A stretch of DNA of 37,251 nucleotides from an uncultured Candidatus Peregrinibacteria bacterium (GTDB lineage: Bacteria; Patescibacteriota; Gracilibacteria; UBA1369; LOWO2-01-FULL-3): the NCBI GenBank assembly GCA_903847465.1, contig CAINDQ010000146.1, positions 1 through 37,251 of the forward strand, written 5' to 3'. The position numbers and the translations under genes are program-made. Shown here piece by piece: positions 6,565 to 13,550 of the stretch. Under the pieces are notes generated by a model that saw only the letters and a list, made by a program, of their open reading frames with translations, did no database searches and was not told the origin of the DNA. Positions within the stretch are counted from its first letter, which is position 1; each line of letters opens with the position of its first letter.

Positions 6565-6810
6565 ATGTTAAAACCAACTGCGTTTGGCGTCACCCTGGGA
6601 TTCTTCGGCTTCATTATCTGCGGAGGCTTTATGGTGGCCTCTATCCTCACTGGATTCGGAAAACCTCTTCTTGATCTTCTCGGCCCTCTACACCCATGGT
6701 ACTCATTTAGTTATATCGGTGCATTGTGGATGGCAGTCTTCCACTTCATCGCTCTATATATTTTGGGCGGATTGTTTGTTGTTGTTTACAACGGGTTAGC
6801 AAAGAAGTAG
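6565..6810 (+). CDS. Small two-helix membrane protein, holin-like
   Basis: The 81-residue protein has two hydrophobic helices (about residues 5-32 and 48-76) joined by a short loop with LHPWYSFS, and ends with VVYNGLAKK. This layout, with the GFGKPLLDLL segment, a Y-S pair before helix two and a terminal YN, resembles the short bacterial proteins annotated as 'bacteriophage holin' that are found on chromosomes away from phages. No endolysin or phage gene is nearby, so a lytic role is unlikely; the holin name reflects family naming only. It lies 39 nt upstream of a lipoprotein gene in the same direction and probably shares its transcript. The first ATG is used because it starts directly before the first helix. 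Confidence 0.7.
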   Translation: MLKPTAFGVTLGFFGFIICGGFMVASILTGFGKPLLDLLGPLHPWYSFSYIGALWMAVFHFIALYILGGLFVVVYNGLAKK

Positions 6811-6849
6811 AAATTGCCTCAACTTTTGTATTTTCTAAAACCAAGCCAT

Positions 6850-7704
6850 ATGAACAAGAAATTTTTTGTGGGAATTCTGCTGTCTTCATTAGTGTTTACG
6901 CTGACAGCATGCTCGATCGTTGTTGCGCCAGTCGTGCCAGAACCAGTTGTTGAAAAACCAATCTCTACCGACTTAATAAAAGTCACTACTCCAACCCCAA
7001 ATTTATCAGTCACAAGTCCGCTTGAAATAAGCGGCGAAGCAAAAGGTCCTTGGTTTTTTGAAGGATCAGCGCCTGTGAAATTATTGGATGCTAATAGCAA
7101 AGTCCTTGCTGAAGGAATCGCTCAGGCCCAAGGAGATTGGATGACTGAAAATTTCGTTCCATTTACCGCCTCACTGACATTCTCGACCCCAACTACAAGC
7201 ACAGGAACCCTTGTTCTTTCCAAAGATAATCCATCGGGCTTACCTGCAAACGATAAATCCGTAAGCATTCCAGTAAAATTTACAACCACCAACGAAACAG
7301 AAGCTTTTGTAGAAACCATGACTGTAAAAGTTTTCTTCAGTAACACCAAACTCGATCCAGAAATGCAGTTTTGCAACAAAACTTATCCGATAAACAGAAT
7401 TATTCCAAAAACAACGGGGGTTGCAAGAGCTGCTGTAGAAGCCTTGCTTAAAGGAATTTCGAAAGCAGAAGAAGACGCTGGATACGTTGACCAAATCAAC
7501 GCCGGCGTAAAAATCCAAAGCCTCTCAATTAAAAACGGAATAGCCTACATCGACTTCAACCAAGCACTTCAAGAAAAAGTTGGCGGATCATGTAAAGTCG
7601 GAGCAATAAGCTCTCAAATCACCGAAACGCTAAAACAATTTTCCACAATAAAAAGCGTCGTCATTTCTATAGACGGCGATTCTGAAACAAGTTTACAACC
7701 ATAG
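6850..7704 (+). CDS. Lipoprotein with Gmad2 and GerMN domains
   Basis: The start is placed at the ATG at 6850, not the earlier in-frame codon at 6814, because it gives a classical signal peptide ending in the lipobox LTAC (Cys21). The mature part begins with a proline-rich linker, then a Gmad2-type Ig-like domain (about 45-140: TSPLEISGEAKG, WFFEGSAPVKL, GDWMTENFVPF), then a GerMN domain (about 155-284: VKVFFSNTKLDP, RIIPKTTGVARAAVEALLKG, IAYIDFNQAL). In endospore formers GerMN occurs in the germination protein GerM; in non-sporulating bacteria these Gmad2-GerMN lipoproteins are of unknown function, probably binding envelope components. It is a membrane-anchored extracytoplasmic protein, between a holin-like and a DedA-PAP2 gene. 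284 residues from this start. Confidence 0.88.
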   Translation: MNKKFFVGILLSSLVFTLTACSIVVAPVVPEPVVEKPISTDLIKVTTPTPNLSVTSPLEISGEAKGPWFFEGSAPVKLLDANSKVLAEGIAQAQGDWMTENFVPFTASLTFSTPTTSTGTLVLSKDNPSGLPANDKSVSIPVKFTTTNETEAFVETMTVKVFFSNTKLDPEMQFCNKTYPINRIIPKTTGVARAAVEALLKGISKAEEDAGYVDQINAGVKIQSLSIKNGIAYIDFNQALQEKVGGSCKVGAISSQITETLKQFSTIKSVVISIDGDSETSLQP

Positions 7705-7709
7705 ATTTC

Positions 7710-8954
7710 ATGGAGCAGTTATTAAATCACTGGGGATATTACCTTTTATTGCTAGCATCATTATTTGAAACAGCGCCTCTTGTCGGCATGTTGATCCCCG
7801 GACAAACCCTCGTTATTGCGGGAGGATTTTTTGTGAAATTAGGAATTCTCCATTTTGCTCCTTTGATTTTTATCGTATCTATAGGCGCAATTCTAGGCGA
7901 CACCATCGGTTATTTAATCGGTCGCAAATATGGCTATCGCTTCATCGCTAAATATGGAAAATATTTTTTCCTCAAAGAAAGCAATTTTGAAAAAGTTCAA
8001 AAACTAATGCACGGCCATACCGGAAAATCATTGATTATTGGCAGATTTAATTCCATCACCCGCGCTATCGCTCCACTCATTGCCGGCTCATCAAAAGTCG
8101 ATGCAAAGAAATTCTTCCTCTACAATATAGTAGGCGGAATTCTCTGGGCATTCGCCTTTGTAATGCTCGGCTATATCTTTGGTCAAAGCTACGAAATAGC
8201 CTCAAAATACGTCGGATCCCTCTTTTTCATCGCCGTTATTTTAAGTGTCATCATTGTTTACATTTATCGCTTCATCAACAAACAACAGCATCTTTTCAAA
8301 AAATATCACCTATACGCACTCTCCATTTGTATCATTTCTTTATATGCATTTTCGGAGATAGCGGACGAAGTTTTTGAAAAAGGATTCATTGTAAATATCG
8401 ACCAATGGGTTAACACAAATGTTCAACTTTTATGGAATCCCCTGCTTAACGCAATCATGATTTTCATCACAAATATTGGAGGCCTGATAAACATCATCAC
8501 TCTCTCCATCGCTTTATTTGCAGGCCTCATGATGGCAAAGAAAAAATACAACGCTGCACTTCTTTTACTCGGCATGGGTGGCGGCATTTTGACCGTAGAA
8601 ATAATAAAATCCATCGGCGAAAGACTTCGTCCGGACAACTCTCTAATCCAAGTTTCCGACTATAGTTTCCCAAGCGGACACACCACTATGTCCACAATTT
8701 TCTTTTCACTTCTTCTCTATTCTTTCAAGGACGATATCAAAAATCCAATCCTGAAAAAACTATTCATCTTTGGCTGTATTGCCCTATTTGTTTTGATAGG
8801 ATTCAGTCGCATTTATCTAAACGTTCATTGGTTCAGCGACGTCATGGCGGGCTTTTCTTTGGGCTTATTCTGGCTCACTTTGCTAATTTTGATCTTTAAA
8901 GTTACAATATTCCTCGCAAAGTTACGTAAAAAAGATCTGCCTAAAAAATCATGA
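7710..8954 (+). CDS. DedA-PAP2 fusion: lipid-carrier translocase plus phosphatase
   Basis: The 414-residue membrane protein joins two families. Residues 1-190 are a DedA (VTT) domain: ETAPLVGMLIPGQ, GAILGDTIGYLIGRKYG and the GRFNSITRAIAPLIAG re-entrant segment are characteristic. Residues 200-400 are a PAP2 phosphatase with all three catalytic motifs: K300-x6-R307-P308, PSGH (321-324) and SR-x5-H-x3-D (S366, H373, D377). DedA proteins have been shown to translocate undecaprenyl phosphate, and PAP2 enzymes of the BacA/PgpB type dephosphorylate undecaprenyl pyrophosphate; a fusion would recycle the carrier in one polypeptide. That joint role is inference; other phospholipids are possible. The stop overlaps the next start as ATGA. 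Confidence 0.92.
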   Translation: MEQLLNHWGYYLLLLASLFETAPLVGMLIPGQTLVIAGGFFVKLGILHFAPLIFIVSIGAILGDTIGYLIGRKYGYRFIAKYGKYFFLKESNFEKVQKLMHGHTGKSLIIGRFNSITRAIAPLIAGSSKVDAKKFFLYNIVGGILWAFAFVMLGYIFGQSYEIASKYVGSLFFIAVILSVIIVYIYRFINKQQHLFKKYHLYALSICIISLYAFSEIADEVFEKGFIVNIDQWVNTNVQLLWNPLLNAIMIFITNIGGLINIITLSIALFAGLMMAKKKYNAALLLLGMGGGILTVEIIKSIGERLRPDNSLIQVSDYSFPSGHTTMSTIFFSLLLYSFKDDIKNPILKKLFIFGCIALFVLIGFSRIYLNVHWFSDVMAGFSLGLFWLTLLILIFKVTIFLAKLRKKDLPKKS

Positions 8955-9523
8955 ATAAAGAAAATAAGGAACTTTTAAATTTCTTCTTTGAACTAGGCCA
9001 GCTCCGCAGAATTAAGCATGAAGGATGGCGCACAATCGGAATCACTCATCCTGAAAGTGTCGCCGACCACAGTCTTCGCGCCGCTCAGATTGGCTTCTTT
9101 CTGGCAAAACTAGAACATTACAAAAACCCTGAAGAAATCTCCACGATGCTGGTTTTTCATGACGTAGCAGAATGCCGCGTGGGAGATATTCACAAAATTG
9201 CCAACAGGTATATCAAGGTAGACGAAAGCCAAGCGGTAAAAGATCAGCTCTCAAAACTGCCTGAATTCAGCAAAGAAATTTATAGATTTTGGGAAGAAAC
9301 AGAAATGCAAAAAACCGTAGCAGGATGCATCGCAAAAGACGCCGACCTGCTCGAACAAGCCATCACCGCTAAAGAATATATTGAAAAAGGACACAAATTC
9401 GCTCAAGATTGGATAAACAATATTGCCAAATTGATAAAAACCAAGTCAGCAAAAAAATTACTAAAAGATCTCGCCAAATCAAATTCGAACGACTGGTGGC
9501 AAGGCATCAAAAAAATATTTTAA
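8951..9523 (+). CDS. HD-domain phosphohydrolase, YfbR/HDDC2-like
   Basis: The 190-residue protein begins with the FFFELGQLRRIKHEGW helix typical of the HDDC2/YfbR group, followed by HPESVADHS (H33, H40), the metal-binding HD pair H70-D71 in VFHDVAE with E74, and a later AKDADLLEQA (D134 region) as the distal metal ligand. This set matches 5'-deoxynucleotidases that hydrolyse deoxyribonucleoside monophosphates. Its ATG overlaps the preceding stop by 4 nt, so it is translated from the same mRNA as the DedA-PAP2 gene; the partners do not share an obvious pathway. The length is close to E. coli YfbR (199 residues). Assignment to the dNMPase activity is by family resemblance. Confidence 0.85.
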   Translation: MNKENKELLNFFFELGQLRRIKHEGWRTIGITHPESVADHSLRAAQIGFFLAKLEHYKNPEEISTMLVFHDVAECRVGDIHKIANRYIKVDESQAVKDQLSKLPEFSKEIYRFWEETEMQKTVAGCIAKDADLLEQAITAKEYIEKGHKFAQDWINNIAKLIKTKSAKKLLKDLAKSNSNDWWQGIKKIF

Positions 9524-9543
9524 TTAATAACTTTTAAAAAATT

Positions 9544-10272
9544 ATGGCTCTCAAAAAAAACAACATAGCGATGGGGCTTATCCTCCTCATCACTCTCTCT
9601 GCAGGCATTATTATCGGCTCCTACATCCCAAAAATTGAAACAGTTTTGGAAAAAAGAGAAGTTGCCGAGAAGGAAGCAAAAATTATGGAACAATTAAAAA
9701 AAGACCGTGTCCTAAATGAAAAAGATTTCTCGATTGGTATGCCAGCTGGATGGGCTGGAATAAATCCAATGCCAGGAACTTCCGCTACAATTGCCTACAT
9801 CAACGAACAAATTACTGACCCAGCTTTGAATAAAATCAACTTCAGAAGTTACTACGCTATTACCTACGACACCCTAAACAAAAGAACTCTGTTAGGATAT
9901 AACGTTTATCTAAAAAACACTCTAGCAAAACTGCTCCCTGGAATAAAAATAACAAAAGAAACCAGCGAAAAAATAAATGGCAAAGATGCTCGCTTCATTG
10001 AAGCGGCAGTCATGCAACGTGGTACAAACTTCAACGTACTTGTTGCTACAATCCTAGGAAACAAAGATGACGTTTGGACTCTTTCTTTCAATATTGGCGC
10101 AGTAAACTGGGAGGCTTACAAAGATATGTTGTATAGCATTGCCAGAACTTTTACTCTAAAAACAGCTGAAGAGATTGCTGCTGCTGAAGCTGCAAAAGCC
10201 GTACCAACAACAGCACCAGGCTCGCCAACCGCACCACCGCCAACTACTACCGCCCCAAATGCGCAAAAGTAA
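9544..10272 (+). CDS. Membrane-anchored hypothetical protein with PsbP-like region
   Basis: One N-terminal transmembrane helix (about residues 9-29) is followed by a short charged coiled segment (VLEKREVAEKEAKIMEQLKK, 35-54) and a globular domain from about 58 to 212. FSIGMPAGWAGINPM and the closing DMLYSIARTFTL resemble PsbP/MOG1-like folds common in bacterial surface lipoproteins. The C-terminal 30 residues are low-complexity Ala/Thr/Pro (TAPGSPTAPPPTTTAPN), likely a wall-spanning or linker tail. The helix has no cleavage site, so an anchored protein with the domain outside is predicted. The end overlaps the smpB start by 14 nt. Function unknown. Confidence 0.75.
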   Translation: MALKKNNIAMGLILLITLSAGIIIGSYIPKIETVLEKREVAEKEAKIMEQLKKDRVLNEKDFSIGMPAGWAGINPMPGTSATIAYINEQITDPALNKINFRSYYAITYDTLNKRTLLGYNVYLKNTLAKLLPGIKITKETSEKINGKDARFIEAAVMQRGTNFNVLVATILGNKDDVWTLSFNIGAVNWEAYKDMLYSIARTFTLKTAEEIAAAEAAKAVPTTAPGSPTAPPPTTTAPNAQK

Positions 10273-10729
10273 TCCAGACACAATTTCTCTTTCCAAAAAC
10301 AAGAAAGCTTTTCACGACTACGAAATTCTGGAAGCCTTTGAAGCAGGGATTGTTTTGACTGGCGAAGAAGTGAAATCGATTCGAGATAGTCAGATGAATC
10401 TCAAGGGCTCATATGTAGAAGTCACAAATGAAACCGCTTTTTTGAATGAAGCGCACGTTTCTCGTTACAAATTCTCTTCAAGCAAAGAATACAATCCAAC
10501 TCGCCGCCGCAAACTCCTCCTCCACAAAAAACAAACTCTCAAAATAGACAGCGCCATTAGCCAAAAAGGAGTCACTGCAATCCCCCTCGAAGTCTATTTG
10601 AAAAAAGGCCTAATCAAAGTTTCTGTCGGAATCTGTCGTGGTAAAAAACTTTACGACAAACGCGACAGCCTCAAAAAGCGCGACCAAAAACGCGACATCG
10701 ACAGCGCCATAAAAGAGCTAAGGGACTAG
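10259..10729 (+). CDS. smpB: SsrA-binding protein SmpB
   Basis: SmpB binds tmRNA and delivers it to stalled ribosomes in trans-translation. The 156-residue product has the family hallmarks: KKAFHDYEILEAFEAGIVLTG near the N-terminus, EEVKSIRDSQMNLKGSYVEV, FLNEAHVSRY, NPTRRRKLLLHKKQ, and a basic tail with KRDSLKKRDQKRDI that reaches into the mRNA channel. The start is set at the ATG at 10259 rather than the longer frame from 10175, because the upstream part is a Gln/His-rich out-of-frame reading of the previous gene and family members start just before SLSKNKKA. It overlaps the previous gene by 14 nt. No tmRNA gene was found in the window. Confidence 0.95.
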   Translation: MRKSNPDTISLSKNKKAFHDYEILEAFEAGIVLTGEEVKSIRDSQMNLKGSYVEVTNETAFLNEAHVSRYKFSSSKEYNPTRRRKLLLHKKQTLKIDSAISQKGVTAIPLEVYLKKGLIKVSVGICRGKKLYDKRDSLKKRDQKRDIDSAIKELRD

Positions 10730-10744
10730 CAAAACATCCTCCCC

Positions 10745-10773
10745 TTTCCTTATTTAGCGTTTTTCTTTATAAT
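10745..10773 (+). promoter_or_regulatory. Promoter before nadE
   Basis: A perfect TATAAT lies at 10768-10773; the -35 region (TTTCCT, 10745-10750) is poor. Transcription would start near 10780, about 20 nt before the nadE ATG, with no Shine-Dalgarno sequence in the leader. Confidence 0.5.
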
Positions 10774-10800
10774 GACCCCCTATCTTGATTTTACAAATAT

Positions 10801-11553
10801 ATGCACAACACTTACACAAAATTGATCGCGGGTATTCAAAAATATTTCAGGCTTGCCGGAATTGATAAAGCCGTCATCGGCGTAAGTGGTGGAGTTGACT
10901 CCGCCCTTTGCTTGAAACTTGTCGTCGACGCCCTTGGTCCAGAAAGAGTCACAGGACTTTTGATGCCGGAAAAAGGCATTTCTTCAGAGGAAAACATCTC
11001 TCATGCCAAAACTTTGTGTGAATTTATGAAGGTCGAGTACCACACCATTTTCATCAACAAATTTCTGACTGACTATGTCACTCTTCCTTGGCAACCAAAT
11101 GAACTTGCTCAGATAAATATGAAGGCTCGTATCAGAATGATTTTGCTTTATAACTTCGCAAACACAAACAACACTCTCGTAATCGGCACTTCAAACAAAA
11201 CGGAATTAGCGCTTGGCTATGGCACAAAATACGGCGATCTCGGCGCGGACATTGAGATTATCGGAGACTTACTTAAAGAAGAAGTTTATGCGCTAGCAGA
11301 ATATGTTGGTCTTCCTGATGAATTTTTGACGAAGGCTCCGTCAGCAGAACTTTATGCCGGCCAGACTGATGAAGAAGAGCTCGGTTTAACTTACAAAGAA
11401 ATCGATCCAGTTCTCAAACATCTCGAGAAAGGATTAGCGAAAGAAGAAATTATCAGTAAAGGAATCAACCCAAATTCTGTCCTCAAAATATTCAGACTGA
11501 TGGAATTAAATAGACACAAGCTTGTTCCTCCATATATAATTCTGCTGAAATAA
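10801..11553 (+). CDS. nadE: NAD+ synthetase, ammonia-dependent type
   Basis: NadE adenylates nicotinic acid adenine dinucleotide and amidates it to NAD+. The 250-residue protein is the short form without a glutaminase domain, so free ammonia is the predicted nitrogen donor. The ATP pyrophosphatase P-loop SGGVDS is at residues 29-34 (VIGVSGGVDSALCLKL), followed by LLMPEKGISSEEN, GTSNKTELALGYGTKYGDLGADI and KAPSAELYAGQTDEEELG, all family signatures. The next gene, 9 nt downstream, is an NMN-type adenylyltransferase, so two late steps of NAD synthesis are in one operon. Confidence 0.95.
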   Translation: MHNTYTKLIAGIQKYFRLAGIDKAVIGVSGGVDSALCLKLVVDALGPERVTGLLMPEKGISSEENISHAKTLCEFMKVEYHTIFINKFLTDYVTLPWQPNELAQINMKARIRMILLYNFANTNNTLVIGTSNKTELALGYGTKYGDLGADIEIIGDLLKEEVYALAEYVGLPDEFLTKAPSAELYAGQTDEEELGLTYKEIDPVLKHLEKGLAKEEIISKGINPNSVLKIFRLMELNRHKLVPPYIILLK

Positions 11554-11562
11554 TTTTGCACT

Positions 11563-12129
11563 ATGCAATCAGCCTTATTTTTAGGAAGATTTCAACCGTT
11601 TCACAAGGGACATTTGAGCGTGATCAAAAAAATTCTCAAAACAAACGAGAGAGTTATTATTGCAATTGGCAGTGCCGAACAAAACTATCTTCCTCAGAAT
11701 CCTTTCACTGCGGCCGAGAGATTTCAAATGATCGAAGAAAGCCTGAAGGAAGCCAAAATCCCTTGCGACAAATATTGCATAATTCCAGTCAGAAATATTT
11801 TCAATTATGCACTTTGGGTCAATCATGTGAACACATACGTTCCTCCATACACGCGCGTTTACACCGGTTCGAAATTAATCAGAGCATGCTACGAAGGAAA
11901 ATATTTTAGACAAACAGAGAAAGTTCCGTACGCTCCGGAGATTATTCGCCTAAAAAGAATTTTACCAATCAGTGCCACAAAAATTCGCACAGCAATTTTG
12001 AAAAATAAACCATGGAAACACTTAGTTCCCAAAGCTGTTGTTCAAAAAATAGAAAAATGGAAAGCTGTTGATAGAATAAAAACAATCAAGGATACTATCG
12101 ACACTACAAAGTTCAACAGCGCTTACTAA
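11563..12129 (+). CDS. Nicotinamide-nucleotide adenylyltransferase, archaeal (NadM) type
   Basis: A nucleotidyltransferase of the HIGH superfamily: GRFQPFHKGH (8-17) holds the adenylate-binding histidines, and ISATKIR (136-142) is the ISxTxxR motif that contacts the ATP phosphates. The start MQSALFLGRFQPFHKGH and the length (188 residues) match the archaeal-type NadM rather than bacterial NadD, whose motif is GGTFDPIHxGH. It transfers AMP from ATP to NMN (possibly also nicotinate mononucleotide). Being directly after nadE, it probably supplies the dinucleotide used by NadE, which would require it to accept nicotinate mononucleotide; this is inference. The last 20 residues are a Lys/Thr-rich tail beyond the usual fold. 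Confidence 0.87.
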   Translation: MQSALFLGRFQPFHKGHLSVIKKILKTNERVIIAIGSAEQNYLPQNPFTAAERFQMIEESLKEAKIPCDKYCIIPVRNIFNYALWVNHVNTYVPPYTRVYTGSKLIRACYEGKYFRQTEKVPYAPEIIRLKRILPISATKIRTAILKNKPWKHLVPKAVVQKIEKWKAVDRIKTIKDTIDTTKFNSAY

Positions 12130-12140
12130 AAAATCTCACC

Positions 12141-13550
12141 ATGATCAATCCACACATATTTCGTGCTTATGATATTCGCGGTATCGCCGATTCCGAAGGA
12201 TCCGACAAACCTGCCGACTTAACAGAAGAATCCGTCTATTTAATTGGAAAAGGTACCGGAACATACTTGAAAGCCAAATACAATACAGCAAACATGGCTG
12301 TAGGACGCGACAATCGCCTAACCGGCGAAAAATTACAAAGAGCTTTTACGAAAGGTGTTTCCGAGGCTGGAATCGACGTTGTCGACGTCGGACTAGCAAT
12401 TTCACCAATGATATATTGGGCCTCTTGCGCTCTTGATTTTGACTCCGCCACAAACATCACGGCTAGTCATAATCCAAAAGAATACAACGGAATTAAAACT
12501 GTTACCAAAAATGCTCACTCAATTTGCGGTGATGAGTTGCAAGAAATTAAAAAAATAATTGAATCAGAAAAATTAGTCACATCAGAAAAACTTGGAACAA
12601 TTTCTCAACAAAACATTCGCCCAGATTATCTCGAAGACTTAAAATCTCGTTTCCAAATTTCTCGAAAATTAAAAATAGTTGTCGACACCGGAAATGGAAC
12701 TGCCGGCATTTTTGCTCCAGAATTTTTACGTTCACTTGGACACGAAGTTGTCGAATTATATACAGAGCTCGACGGCACTTTCCCTAATCACGAAGCCAAT
12801 CCTGAGGAGCTCCACAACATGCAAGATTTGATTAAAAAAGTGCTCGAAGAACACGCTGATTTCGGAATTGGATTCGATGGCGACGGCGATCGTGTTGGTG
12901 TTGTGAATGAAAAAGGGCACATGTATTCTTCCGATTTTATGTTACTGCTTTTGGCAAAAGATTTACTCACTCGCGTAAAAAATCCAAAGATTGTTTTTGA
13001 TATAAAAGTTTCTCAGGCAATCATAAATCGCATGCAAGAACTCGGCGCCGAACCAGTGATGAGTAAGACTGGCCACAGCTTTATTGAGGCCAAAATGAAA
13101 GAATTAAAAGCTCCTTTGGCTGGAGAAGTATCGGGACATTTGTTTTTCGGAGAGAATTATTATGGCTTTGACGACGCGTTATTGGCCGCTGGAAAAATCG
13201 CCCAAATCATTTCGAATTCAGAGACTCCTCTTTCTGAAATGTTCAATGATTTACCAAAAGTTTTCACCACTCCCGAATTCAAAGCTCATTGTCCTGACGA
13301 CAAAAAATTTGAAATAATAAAAAATCTCCAGGATCATTTTACAAAACTTTATCCATGCATCACCATTGATGGCGTCCGTATAAACTTCGACGAAAATTCT
13401 TGGGGAGCCATTCGTGCCTCAAACACAAGCCCAAACTTGACTCTCCGTTTTGAGGCGGATACAAATAATCGCCTGAATGAGATTCAAGCGATTATGGTTT
13501 CTGAATTGAATAAATATCCTGACGTCAGCCTCGACTGGTACAAATCCTAA
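12141..13550 (+). CDS. Phosphomannomutase/phosphoglucomutase
   Basis: A 469-residue alpha-D-phosphohexomutase interconverting hexose 6-phosphate and 1-phosphate. All four sites are visible: the phosphoserine loop TASHNP (S109), the metal loop DGDGDR (D246, D248, D250), the sugar-binding GEVSGH loop (328-333), and the C-terminal phosphate-binding RASNTSPNLTLRFEA. The GEVSGH form is typical of the PMM/PGM subfamily (AlgC/ManB) that supplies mannose-1-P or glucose-1-P for envelope polysaccharides. It is 11 nt downstream of the NMNAT gene, and its stop overlaps by 4 nt the stop of the convergent giant protein gene. Which sugar it prefers cannot be told from the sequence. Confidence 0.92.
   Translation: MINPHIFRAYDIRGIADSEGSDKPADLTEESVYLIGKGTGTYLKAKYNTANMAVGRDNRLTGEKLQRAFTKGVSEAGIDVVDVGLAISPMIYWASCALDFDSATNITASHNPKEYNGIKTVTKNAHSICGDELQEIKKIIESEKLVTSEKLGTISQQNIRPDYLEDLKSRFQISRKLKIVVDTGNGTAGIFAPEFLRSLGHEVVELYTELDGTFPNHEANPEELHNMQDLIKKVLEEHADFGIGFDGDGDRVGVVNEKGHMYSSDFMLLLLAKDLLTRVKNPKIVFDIKVSQAIINRMQELGAEPVMSKTGHSFIEAKMKELKAPLAGEVSGHLFFGENYYGFDDALLAAGKIAQIISNSETPLSEMFNDLPKVFTTPEFKAHCPDDKKFEIIKNLQDHFTKLYPCITIDGVRINFDENSWGAIRASNTSPNLTLRFEADTNNRLNEIQAIMVSELNKYPDVSLDWYKS

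Noticed and set aside
6565-6810. Prophage remnant (holin)
   Set aside because: No endolysin, structural or integrase gene is near; chromosomal holin-like proteins of this type are common.
7710-9523. Reassigned UGA codon (Gly) as in Gracilibacteria/Absconditabacteria
   Set aside because: UGA acts as a stop at 8952-8954 in an ATGA overlap and conserved glycines are encoded by GGN throughout.
10175-10258. Longer N-terminus for SmpB
   Set aside because: The extra 28 residues are Gln/His/Pro-rich and are an out-of-frame reading of the preceding gene's tail; SmpB homologues begin just before SLSKNKKA.
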